Positions 42,401 through 49,035 of a stretch of DNA of 64,000 nt are shown one piece after another. The notes beneath the pieces are model-generated. The model did not search any database, was not told where the DNA came from, and saw nothing but the letters and a program-made list of their open reading frames with translations. The position numbers and the translations under genes were made by a program. Position 1 is the first letter of the stretch. The number at the start of each line of letters is the position of its first letter. This stretch comes from Flintibacter sp. KGMB00164 (GTDB lineage: Bacteria; Bacillota; Clostridia; Oscillospirales; Oscillospiraceae). The DNA is taken from NCBI RefSeq assembly GCF_008727735.1, contig NZ_CP044227.1:1426001-1490000 (forward strand), given 5' to 3'.

Positions 42401-42606
42401 ACGCTACCCTTTATTATGATGGTCTGCCTGTGGAGGATCAGAGCAGTGTCCACTACCTGTACTCCGGCTTTACCAGCAGCTGGCGCGTCTACTCCAGCAC
42501 TACCACAGCTCCCACTGAGCCCGGCCGCTATGTGGTGACCGTGTGCATCCTGGGCGGCAACTACATGGCTGCGCCTATCACCCGTTCCTTCCAGATCACA
42601 AAGTGA
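39496..42606 (+). CDS. Large secreted multi-module repeat protein
   Basis: 1036 residues. A signal peptide (1 to about 29, ending PAGAWS) is followed by a Trp/Gly/Ser-rich stretch. Then come six related modules of about 100-145 residues: about 58-160, 165-285, 288-400, 402-510, 514-624 and 625-770. Each opens with an A-I-F/Y-N-A-V-V-A-S-like helix, then an ADNVTIEYY-like strand and closes with KIRISWPG-like and Y-x-x-x-T strands; modules 3 and 4 are nearly identical also in DNA. The C-terminal 265 residues are different. No LPXTG, SLH or membrane anchor was seen. The start ATG 39496 follows AAGGAGA. Function unknown; secreted or loosely wall-bound adhesin-like protein is a guess. Confidence 0.85.
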   Translation: MRSTKATRWLSGTLAALLLAQGMCLPAGAWSWGGWGNWGSSSQTSQVETQEARTAAQLQNGTAIIPSDATPEQVKEILFDKLVANKEGLNPQSLEWEYQCEGKSKTGLAKNTAWGSINGFESTTGDWIKVTYTHPALQDNEDGSYQVRLKGTTAEVTLTKAAKLSSSITLNEGVSVALPYDESTQVDYNALRAAIFENVVASATPNLTVNDVTIEYYAENVVAGRPAGTHEWVRFEGDTIKNAIGIPLDYPAISAGEQKIRVSYVGTDTIYGTSAETTVTITERTEAPYTLKETPYTVALAVDEDMNVDYDAVHDAIFNAVVASSDILTADNVTIEYYYKGITELDSKWLPLEGQDAVGDMGYPAISVGEQKVRISWPGSQNYAPTTIEATITVTNLPAAPYTLKETPDAVTLAVGSDMKVDYKLLATAIFNAVVASSDVIKADNVTVEYYYNGVTELDSKWLPLEGQAVVGDLGYPAISAGTQKIRISWPGNQTYAPTTIEATVQVNDREQVQFTLNGDGENYEVGMVFNVEQGYDYAATAKAIYNAVVASTVNPEGLTADDVTVEYNVDKTGITDSFKPLNETDATGFVKFGTGTWEIRISWAGSQTYRGNHVDVNVTTTDNRLASAVALKSGASFTYNMDANAMKQAIFDNVIDWTSSTLPAKETLSLDDFTIEYKAKLTDAESGVDLGLEDLKDLFGKIPGMDDFLNNDILTQWVPLEGKVYSIGDTVLGKFPQIGAGENQSIRISYKGNADYRPSETAEGTVTVNKAKVSVKVNSTNIYADEQVPANFITTDPADEFDIYTIYAGVTSSVSTGVYLDLPDRYTAEGSLLLQLIDKALETAGQKTLTQMLNDGVTVGELRELFSTQELLDLLDKFNIDTGTFGQILSVINKLPGVMDSVRIGFGTPNRAGLYTVTAVTDSKNYETGVGFGFLLTKMRFSGPKLVWDEEINGGKLTAAEAQNFDFDATLYYDGLPVEDQSSVHYLYSGFTSSWRVYSSTTTAPTEPGRYVVTVCILGGNYMAAPITRSFQITK
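40369..41010 (+). repeat. Two near-identical tandem modules
   Basis: Two direct copies of about 330 bases (about 40369-40680 and 40699-41010) within the secreted protein gene, e.g. both contain CTTGACTCCAAGTGGCTGCC. They encode modules 3 and 4. Confidence 0.75.
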
Positions 42607-42620
42607 TTTGATTCTTGAAA

Positions 42621-42652
42621 AACAGCACCGGAATATCCGGTGCTGTTTTTTT
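42621..42652 (+). terminator. Terminator of the repeat protein gene
   Basis: AACAGCACCGGA (42621-42632), loop ATA, TCCGGTGCTGTT (42636-42647), then a T-run that abuts a -35-like TTGACT at 42651. Confidence 0.92.
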
Positions 42653-42685
42653 GACTATTCCGCTGAAATCCGGCCATCCTAACCC
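42651..42685 (+). promoter_or_regulatory. Promoter-like element before tepA
   Basis: TTGACT (42651-42656), an 18-base spacer and CATCCT (42675-42680) within CCGGCCATCCTAACCC (42670-42685), identical to 4340-4355 upstream of the dacF-like gene. Confidence 0.35.
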
Positions 42686-42703
42686 TAGGAAAGGAGCGGA
42701 CCT

Positions 42704-43414
42704 ATGGACGAAAACAAAGAGTTACAGGAGAACACCCAGGAAACGGTCAAAGAGGAAAACCCCATTTTGGAGTACGGTTCCTCTATTATTCAAACCAGCA
42801 AGGGCACCGTCCACGTGTTGACCATCGTGGGCCAGGTGGAGGGCCACCAGGTGCTGCCGCCAAGCAGTAAGAGTACGAAATATGAGCACGTCATGCCGCT
42901 GCTGGCGATGGTGGAGGAGAGCGAGGCCATCGATGGGCTACTGGTGCTGCTGAACACGGTAGGCGGCGACGTGGAGGCGGGGTTAGGCATTGCCGAGCTC
43001 ATCGCCGGTATGTCCAAGCCCACGGTCTCCCTGGTGCTGGGAGGCGGGCACTCCATCGGAGTGCCTTTGGCGGTATCGGCCAAGCGGTCTTTTATTGCCC
43101 CCTCGGCGGCTATGACCATCCACCCGGTGCGGCTCAATGGGTTAGTCATTGGAGTGCCCCAGACCTTCTACTACTTCGAGCGGGTCCAGGAGCGTATCAC
43201 ACAATTTGTTACCGCCAACAGCAAAATCAAGCGGGAGACCTTTACCGAGCTCATGCTGAAGACCGGAGAGTTGGCTGCCGACGTGGGCAGCGTGATCTAC
43301 GGCCAGGAGGCGGTGGAGCTGGGGCTGATCGACGAGATTGGCGGCTTGTCTTCCGCTTTGGATTGTCTCCACGGGATGATCCGGGAGCGGCGGGCCGCGG
43401 AACAGCAGCAATAG
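42704..43414 (+). CDS. tepA: ClpP-like protease TepA
   Basis: 236-residue ClpP/SppA-fold protein of the TepA (translocation-enhancing protein) type. LLNTVGGDVEAGLGIAELI is the oxyanion segment; the nucleophile Ser is in GGGHSIGVPLA and the His in MTIHPVR. In Bacillus subtilis tepA sits beside spoIIIE; here ftsK/spoIIIE is 5.6 kb further on. ATG 42704 follows AAAGGAG. The protein is cytoplasmic, with an acidic N-terminal tail. Its terminator follows. Confidence 0.88.
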   Translation: MDENKELQENTQETVKEENPILEYGSSIIQTSKGTVHVLTIVGQVEGHQVLPPSSKSTKYEHVMPLLAMVEESEAIDGLLVLLNTVGGDVEAGLGIAELIAGMSKPTVSLVLGGGHSIGVPLAVSAKRSFIAPSAAMTIHPVRLNGLVIGVPQTFYYFERVQERITQFVTANSKIKRETFTELMLKTGELAADVGSVIYGQEAVELGLIDEIGGLSSALDCLHGMIRERRAAEQQQ

Positions 43415-43421
43415 AGAAGAA

Positions 43422-43468
43422 CTTCGGCGCTTTGGCGGCAGCAGGCCGTCGGAGCGCCGAAGCTTTTT
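43422..43468 (+). terminator. Terminator of tepA
   Basis: CTTCGGCGCT (43422-43431) and AGCGCCGAAG (43453-43462), then CTTTTT. Confidence 0.8.
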
Positions 43469-43492
43469 GCGGTTTATTAAAATTTTGCGAAA

Positions 43493-43504
43493 GTTTCCGG
43501 AAAC
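43493..43504. promoter_or_regulatory. Palindrome upstream of purB
   Basis: GTTTCCGGAAAC, a perfect 12-base dyad next to the putative -35 region of purB. Possible operator. Confidence 0.3.
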
Positions 43505-43506
43505 GG

Positions 43507-43535
43507 TGGCAAAGGCGATGGAGATAGGATATAAT
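43507..43535 (+). promoter_or_regulatory. purB promoter (strong -10, weak -35)
   Basis: Perfect TATAAT (43530-43535); at 17 bases upstream only TGGCAA (43507-43512). A partly self-complementary leader follows (43558-43585). Confidence 0.5.
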
Positions 43536-43611
43536 CAAACAGAAAGAAGCCGAGTCCGGCAGGGGAGAGGGACTCCTCTCTCCGGAATAAATAGAAAAGG
43601 ACGATGAACCG

Positions 43612-45048
43612 ATGCCTACCAATACCTATGAGAGCCCCCTTTCTTCCCGTTATGCCAGCGATGAGATGCTCTATCTCTTCTCCGCGGATAAGAAATTCAC
43701 CACCTGGCGGCGGCTGTGGGTCGCCCTGGCCCGGGCTGAGATGGAGCTGGGCCTGCCTGTCACCCAGGAGCAGGTGGATGAGCTGGAGGCCCACATCAAC
43801 GATATTGACTACGAGAAGGCCGCTCAGTGGGAGAAGAAGCTGCGCCACGACGTGATGGCCCACGTCCACACCTACGGCGAGCTGTGCCCCAAGGCCATGC
43901 CCATCATCCACCTGGGCGCTACCAGCTGCTACGTGGGTGATAACACCGACGTGATCCTCATGCGGGAGGGTCTGGAGCTGGTGCGCCGCAAGCTGGTGCG
44001 GGTCATTGCCAAGCTGGCCAAGTTTGCCGACGAGAACAAGGCTCTGCCCACCCTGGGCTTCACCCACTTCCAGGCCGCCCAGTTGGTCACCGTAGGCAAG
44101 CGTGCCACCCTGTGGATGAACGAGCTGCTTATGGACCTGGAGGAGGTGGAATACCGCATCTCCACCCTGAAGCTGCTGGGTTCCAAGGGCACCACCGGCA
44201 CACAGGCCTCCTTCCTGGAGCTGTTTGAGGGCGACCATGAGAAGGTGAAGGAGCTGGAGGCCAAGATCGCCAAGGAGATGGGCTTTGACGCGGTGGTTCC
44301 TGTCAGCGGCCAGACCTATTCCCGGAAGATGGATTACAATGTGGTGTCCACTCTGGCGGGTATCGCCCAGAGCGCCAGTAAGTTTGCCACCGATATGCGC
44401 CTGCTGTGCCACCTCAAGGAGGTAGAGGAGCCCTTTGAGAAGAATCAGATCGGTTCTTCCGCTATGCCCTACAAGCGCAACCCCATGCGCTGCGAGCGCA
44501 TCTGCTCTCTGGCCCGGTACGTCATCGTGGACGTGGGCAACCCCGCCATCACTACTGCCACCCAGTGGTTTGAGCGTACTCTGGACGACTCAGCCAACAA
44601 GCGTCTCAGCGTGCCCGAGGCCTTCCTGGCTGTGGACGCCATCCTGAACATTATGGAGAACGTGGCCTCCGGTCTCATCGTGCACCCCAAGGTCATTGAG
44701 AAGCACGTGCTGGAGGAGCTGCCCTTCATGGCCAGCGAGAACATCATGATGGACGCGGTGAAGCGCGGGGGAGACCGTCAGGAGCTCCACGAGCGCATCC
44801 GTGTACTGTCTCAGGAGGCGGGCCGGAATGTCAAGGATCTGGGCCTGTCCAACAACCTCATCGACCTCATTGCTGCCGATCCTGCCTTTGGCATGACAAA
44901 GGAAGAGCTGTCCGCCCACATGGAGCCCAGCGCCTACATCGGCCGCTGCCCCCAGCAGGTGGAGGAGTTCCTGAAGGAGTGCGTAGCCCCGGTGCTGGAG
45001 CGCTATCAGGACGCTCTGACCGACAAGGAGACCGAGCTGAAGGTGTAA
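43612..45048 (+). CDS. purB: Adenylosuccinate lyase
   Basis: 478-residue enzyme of the fumarase/aspartase superfamily, acting twice in purine synthesis (SAICAR and adenylosuccinate cleavage). The superfamily signature is QIGSSAMPYKRNPMRCE; other segments are AHVHTYGE, IIHLGATSCYVGDNTD and KGTTGTQASFLELF. Length is normal for the longer PurB type. ATG 43612 follows AAAGGAC. It has its own promoter region. Confidence 0.96.
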   Translation: MPTNTYESPLSSRYASDEMLYLFSADKKFTTWRRLWVALARAEMELGLPVTQEQVDELEAHINDIDYEKAAQWEKKLRHDVMAHVHTYGELCPKAMPIIHLGATSCYVGDNTDVILMREGLELVRRKLVRVIAKLAKFADENKALPTLGFTHFQAAQLVTVGKRATLWMNELLMDLEEVEYRISTLKLLGSKGTTGTQASFLELFEGDHEKVKELEAKIAKEMGFDAVVPVSGQTYSRKMDYNVVSTLAGIAQSASKFATDMRLLCHLKEVEEPFEKNQIGSSAMPYKRNPMRCERICSLARYVIVDVGNPAITTATQWFERTLDDSANKRLSVPEAFLAVDAILNIMENVASGLIVHPKVIEKHVLEELPFMASENIMMDAVKRGGDRQELHERIRVLSQEAGRNVKDLGLSNNLIDLIAADPAFGMTKEELSAHMEPSAYIGRCPQQVEEFLKECVAPVLERYQDALTDKETELKV

Positions 45049-45067
45049 GAAAGTCGGTGCCGCAAAT

Positions 45068-46348
45068 ATGAAACAACGGAAATTCGGGCCGTACATCGCC
45101 GCGGGGGTAACCGCCTTCGCGGTGATTGCGGCGGCCATCCTGATGTTTTTCCTGATCTACCACATTTCCGCCGTAAAAGCACTGCTGGACACCCTGGCCT
45201 ATATCCTACGGCCCATTTTCTACGGGCTGGTACTGGCCTTCCTGCTTCTGCCCATCCAGCGGGGCATTTATGAGTTTTTGCTGGAGTGGCTGAAAGGGGT
45301 TTGGGTCAACTGGCCCCGGAAGAACGGGATGCTCCGCTTCGTGTCTATCCTTCTCAGTCTTGCCTTTGCCGTGCTGGTGGTGTACATCCTGCTGGCCATG
45401 GTGCTGCCCCAGCTGTACTCCAGCATTGTAGGTCTGGTCAACGCTTTCCCGGGCTATATTGACAGCGTGCAGCAGTGGCTCACGGATTTCTTCCAGGATA
45501 ATCCCGACCTGCAGGAGGCGGTGCTGCCCTATTATAACAGTGCTTCCGAGTCGCTGGAGAAGTGGTTCACCGAAAATGGACTGCTCAGCAACTTCCAGTC
45601 TGCCGATGCCACCATGGAATGGCTTCAAACCGAGCTGTTTCCCCGCTTGACCGGGGTATTTACCAGCGTATATGCCGGACTGTGGGCTCTTGTGATGCTG
45701 CTTAAGGATCTGCTCATCGCTGTGATTGTCTCCGTGTACGTGCTGGTGCGCAAGGACAAATTTGCTGCCCAGACCAAGAAGATCACCTACAGCATCTTTT
45801 CTACCCGGATCGCTGACTTTCTGGTGGAGGAGACCCGCAGTGCTTACCGCATCTTGAGCGGCTTTATCAACGGCAAGCTGCTGGACTCCCTGATCATCGG
45901 CATCATTGCCTTGGTGTGCTGCAACCTGCTGAAATTCCCCTATCCCATGCTGCTGGCAGTGATCATCGGCGTGACCAACGTGATTCCTTTCTTTGGACCG
46001 TTCATTGGAGCCATCCCCTGTGCGCTGCTGATCTTGCTGGTGAGCCCGCTGCAGTGCGTATACTTCTGTATTTTCGTGCTGATTCTGCAGCAGTTTGATG
46101 GCAACATCCTGGGCCCCAAGATTCTGGGCGATTCCACCGGCCTGGACTCCTTCTGGGTGCTGTTTTCCATCCTGCTCTTCGGCGGCCTGTTCGGCTTTGC
46201 CGGAATGGTTCTGGGTGTGCCGGTGTTTGCTATGTTTTACAGCGTCATCAGCCGCCTGGTACGCTTCGGCCTGCGGAAAAAATCCCTGCCGGAGGATACC
46301 GCGGTTTATCTGGGAAAAACCGGACCGATGGCAAAGAAAAAGGAATAA
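45068..46348 (+). CDS. AI-2E family transporter
   Basis: 426-residue polytopic membrane protein of the AI-2 exporter (TqsA/PerM/YdbI) family, with about seven to eight membrane segments. The conserved GVTNVIPFFGPFIGAIP and GNILGPKILGDSTGLD segments are in the C-terminal half, and FGLVLAFLLLPI-like helices at the start. Substrates differ within the family (sporulation factor, sodium, AI-2), so the role is not assigned. It starts 19 bases after purB. Confidence 0.92.
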   Translation: MKQRKFGPYIAAGVTAFAVIAAAILMFFLIYHISAVKALLDTLAYILRPIFYGLVLAFLLLPIQRGIYEFLLEWLKGVWVNWPRKNGMLRFVSILLSLAFAVLVVYILLAMVLPQLYSSIVGLVNAFPGYIDSVQQWLTDFFQDNPDLQEAVLPYYNSASESLEKWFTENGLLSNFQSADATMEWLQTELFPRLTGVFTSVYAGLWALVMLLKDLLIAVIVSVYVLVRKDKFAAQTKKITYSIFSTRIADFLVEETRSAYRILSGFINGKLLDSLIIGIIALVCCNLLKFPYPMLLAVIIGVTNVIPFFGPFIGAIPCALLILLVSPLQCVYFCIFVLILQQFDGNILGPKILGDSTGLDSFWVLFSILLFGGLFGFAGMVLGVPVFAMFYSVISRLVRFGLRKKSLPEDTAVYLGKTGPMAKKKE

Positions 46349-46353
46349 TAATG

Positions 46354-46384
46354 ATGGGCGTCCAAAAACCGGACGCCCATTTTC
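46354..46384 (+). terminator. Terminator of the purB / AI-2E transporter genes
   Basis: ATGGGCGTCC (46354-46363), loop AAAAACC, GGACGCCCAT (46371-46380), then TTTT. Confidence 0.85.
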
Positions 46385-46411
46385 CTTTGTCTGCCCCGGC
46401 AGGGGAGACCT

Positions 46412-46451
46412 TATAAAAAATACGGGCGTCTGGTTTTTGGCCAGACGCCCG
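46412..46451 (-). terminator. Terminator of pfk (minus strand)
   Basis: On the minus strand CGGGCGTCTGG, loop CCAAAAA, CCAGACGCCCG, then a T-rich tail (TATTTTTTATA). Confidence 0.88.
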
Positions 46452-46458
46452 ATTGTTA

Positions 46459-47700
46459 TTACATGGAAGTGGTCAGAACCTTCTTCAGGTGAGCGAAGCG
46501 GGGCAGGGAGTTCTCCTTGGGAGTGTTGGCCTCGCCCTGGATGAGGGGAAGGACATAGTCGATGAACTCCTGCTTGACGCCGTTGCCGGCCTCGTTGATC
46601 CACTCGCGGGGAACCTTCTTCTCGAAGTTAGCCACGATGTCCAGGGGCTGCAGCACGGTCTCGCACTTGTAGCCGCCCTCGCGGGTGCACTTGAAGGCAA
46701 CCATCTTGTCGGTGGTGCCGGCCACAGCGGCCTCAACCGCGGCAGCGCCGGCCTGCCAGGCCTCGGTGACGTCGGTGCGGGAGGCAACGTGAGAGCCGCA
46801 GCGCTGCAGCAGGCTCAGCTCGATGCCGCGGACCTTGGCGCCGGTGGCGTTCTTCACGGTCTCAGCCAGCAGAGCAGCCAGGCCGCCCAGCTGAGCGTGA
46901 CCGAAGCCGTCGGTGGCAGAGGTCTTGGCCTCGGAGACAAAGGTGCCGTCGGCGTAGTGGATGCCCTCGGAGACAGCCACCATGCACTTACCGGTCTTCT
47001 CGTAGATCGCCTTCACGTCGGCCAGGAACTTGTCCATGTCGAAGTCGGTCTCAGGCAGGTACACCAGGTCGGGGCCGCAGCCGGTGAGGGAGGCCAGGGC
47101 AGCGGAGCCGGCCAGCCAGCCAGCGTGACGGCCCATGATCTCCACCACGGTGATCATGCCGGTGTCGTACACGTGAGCGTCCTGCCACACCTCAGCGCAG
47201 GAGGTGGCGATATACTTGGCGGCAGAAGCGAAGCCGGGGCAGTGGTCGGTGCCGTTCAGATCGTTGTCGATGGTCTTGGGCACGCCCATGATGCGGCACT
47301 CATAGCCCACCTTCTGCATATACTTGGAGATCTTGTTGCAGGTGTCCATGGAGTCGTTGCCGCCATTGTAGAAGAAGTAGCGCACGTTGTACTTCTGGAA
47401 GATTTCCAGGATGCGCTTATAATCGGTGTCATCCACATCGGGATCAGCCAGCTTGTAGCGGCAGGAACCCAGAGCAGAAGAGGGGGTGTACTGCAGCAGG
47501 TCCAGCTCGGCGGGATCCTCCTGAGCCATGTCGTACAGCTTGTCGTCCAGCACGCCCTTGATGCCGTGGGCGGCGCCCAGCACGCGGGTGATGCAGTCCG
47601 CCTTCAAAGCGGTCTGGATAACACCCTGAGCGCTGGCGTTAATGACGGCAGTGGGGCCGCCAGACTGGCCAATGATGCAAGCACCGGTGAGTTGATTCAT
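46459..47700 (-). CDS. 6-phosphofructokinase, pyrophosphate-dependent type
   Basis: 413-residue phosphofructokinase that phosphorylates fructose 6-phosphate. The nucleotide-binding part has IIGQSGGPTAVINAS, GGNDSMDT and VPKTIDNDL. The Asp in GGNDS and the Lys in PKTIDND are the residues typical of PPi-dependent enzymes, where ATP enzymes have Gly at both places. So the reaction is probably reversible with PPi as donor. The start is at 47700 with a GGAGGAA site. It is divergent from fba, with a 144-base shared upstream region; no clear promoter was picked out for it. Confidence 0.9.
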   Translation of the reverse strand: MNQLTGACIIGQSGGPTAVINASAQGVIQTALKADCITRVLGAAHGIKGVLDDKLYDMAQEDPAELDLLQYTPSSALGSCRYKLADPDVDDTDYKRILEIFQKYNVRYFFYNGGNDSMDTCNKISKYMQKVGYECRIMGVPKTIDNDLNGTDHCPGFASAAKYIATSCAEVWQDAHVYDTGMITVVEIMGRHAGWLAGSAALASLTGCGPDLVYLPETDFDMDKFLADVKAIYEKTGKCMVAVSEGIHYADGTFVSEAKTSATDGFGHAQLGGLAALLAETVKNATGAKVRGIELSLLQRCGSHVASRTDVTEAWQAGAAAVEAAVAGTTDKMVAFKCTREGGYKCETVLQPLDIVANFEKKVPREWINEAGNGVKQEFIDYVLPLIQGEANTPKENSLPRFAHLKKVLTTSM

Positions 47701-47781
47701 GTTTGCTTCCTCCTAAACAACTTTAATAGACTTCAAAAGAGTTTTAGCGGAAAATTCTCTACTAAATAATAACACGCACCC

Positions 47782-47810
47782 TTGTATTTTGCAATCGTTA
47801 ATGGTACAAT
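47782..47810 (+). promoter_or_regulatory. fba promoter
   Basis: TTGTAT (47782-47787), a 17-base spacer and TACAAT (47805-47810). Confidence 0.75.
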
Positions 47811-47844
47811 AAGGGCCGTAAAAAATATTAAGGAGATGGTCAAT

Positions 47845-48810
47845 ATGCCATTGGTCACCACTACCGAGATGTTTAAGAAGGCCTACGACGGCGGTTACGC
47901 TATCGGTGCTTTCAACGTTAACAACATGGAGATCGTCCAGGGTATCACTGAGGCTGCCAAAGAGGTTAACGCCCCCCTGATCCTCCAGGTCTCCAAGGGC
48001 GCCCGCGCCTATGCCAACCACACCTACCTGGTCAAGCTGGTTGAGGCTGCCATCATCGAGACTGGCCTGCCCATCTGTCTGCACCTGGACCACGGCGACA
48101 GCTTCGAGACTTGTAAGAGCTGCATCGACGGCGGCTTCACCTCCGTCATGATCGACGCCTCCTCCAAGCCCTTTGCTGAGAACATCGAGATCACCAAGAA
48201 GGTCGTTGAGTACGCTCACGATCACGGCGTGGTCGTCGAGGCCGAGCTGGGCGCTCTGGCCGGCGTAGAGGACGAGGTCAACGTGTCCGCTGAGGATTCC
48301 CACTACACCCGTCCCGAGGAGGTCGAGGAGTTCGTTACCAAGACTGGTTGTGACTCCCTGGCCATCGCCATCGGCACCAGCCACGGCGCTTACAAGTTCA
48401 CCGCCGCTCAGTGCACCCGCAATGAGAAGGGCGAGCTGGTTCCCCCGCCCCTGCGCTTTGACATCCTGGACGAGGTCGTCAAGCGTCTGCCCGGCTTCCC
48501 CATCGTTCTCCACGGTTCTTCTTCCGTGCCCCAGGAGTACGTGAAGATGATCAACGAGAACGGCGGCAAGATGCCCGACGCCGTGGGTATTCCCGAGGAG
48601 CAGCTGCGTCAGGCTGCCCGGGGCGCTGTTTGTAAGATCAACATCGACTCCGACCTGCGTCTGGCCATGACCGGCACCATCCGTCAGTTCTTTAACGAGC
48701 ATCCCGACAAGTTCGATCCTCGTGAGTATCTGAAGCCCGCCCGCGCTAACATCAAGGAGCTGGTCAAGCACAAGCTGGTCTACGTGCTGGGCTGCGACGG
48801 TAAGGCCTAA
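47845..48810 (+). CDS. fba: Class II fructose-bisphosphate aldolase
   Basis: 321-residue zinc aldolase that splits fructose 1,6-bisphosphate. The zinc and active-site segments are ICLHLDHGDSFE, VVVEAELGALAG, AIGTSHGAYKF and VLHGSSSVPQEY. The start is ATG 47845 after AAGGAGA; the frame is open upstream but that part overlaps the promoter. Codon choice looks like a highly expressed gene. It acts directly after phosphofructokinase, encoded on the other side of the shared upstream region. Other members of this family act on tagatose bisphosphate; the context favours fba. Confidence 0.93.
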   Translation: MPLVTTTEMFKKAYDGGYAIGAFNVNNMEIVQGITEAAKEVNAPLILQVSKGARAYANHTYLVKLVEAAIIETGLPICLHLDHGDSFETCKSCIDGGFTSVMIDASSKPFAENIEITKKVVEYAHDHGVVVEAELGALAGVEDEVNVSAEDSHYTRPEEVEEFVTKTGCDSLAIAIGTSHGAYKFTAAQCTRNEKGELVPPPLRFDILDEVVKRLPGFPIVLHGSSSVPQEYVKMINENGGKMPDAVGIPEEQLRQAARGAVCKINIDSDLRLAMTGTIRQFFNEHPDKFDPREYLKPARANIKELVKHKLVYVLGCDGKA

Positions 48811-48842
48811 TCCTTTCTGTCTGTTTTAACCATGCCCCATCT

Positions 48843-48879
48843 GCGGGGAACGGCAGTATTGCCGTTCCCCGCGTTTTTT
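48843..48879 (+). terminator. Terminator of fba
   Basis: GCGGGGAACGGCA (48843-48855), loop GTAT, TGCCGTTCCCCGC (48860-48872), then G and T-run. Confidence 0.94.
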
Positions 48880-48900
48880 ATTTCCGGAAGAGAAAGGGGC

Positions 48901-48929
48901 TGGCATCGTAACCTGGGATATGGTATGAT
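48901..48929 (+). promoter_or_regulatory. ftsK promoter (extended -10 type)
   Basis: TGGTATGAT at 48921-48929 is an extended -10; the -35 TGGCAT (48901-48906) at 17 bases is poor. It may drive ftsK and the cobalamin genes. Confidence 0.55.
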
Positions 48930-49035
48930 AAATATGTATGCCCAATCAGGGCGGTGCCCGCCGACTAAGGAGGATGCACCACAGGTTTCGGCGCATGACC
49001 GCGCCTTTTGATATTATCCGAAAGGACCGAATACT

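Noticed and set aside
46453-47769. Long plus-strand open frame opposite pfk
   Set aside because: Antisense to a clear phosphofructokinase; the translation is rich in Leu, Gly, His and Ala repeats typical of antisense frames in GC-rich genes, and has no ribosome binding site.
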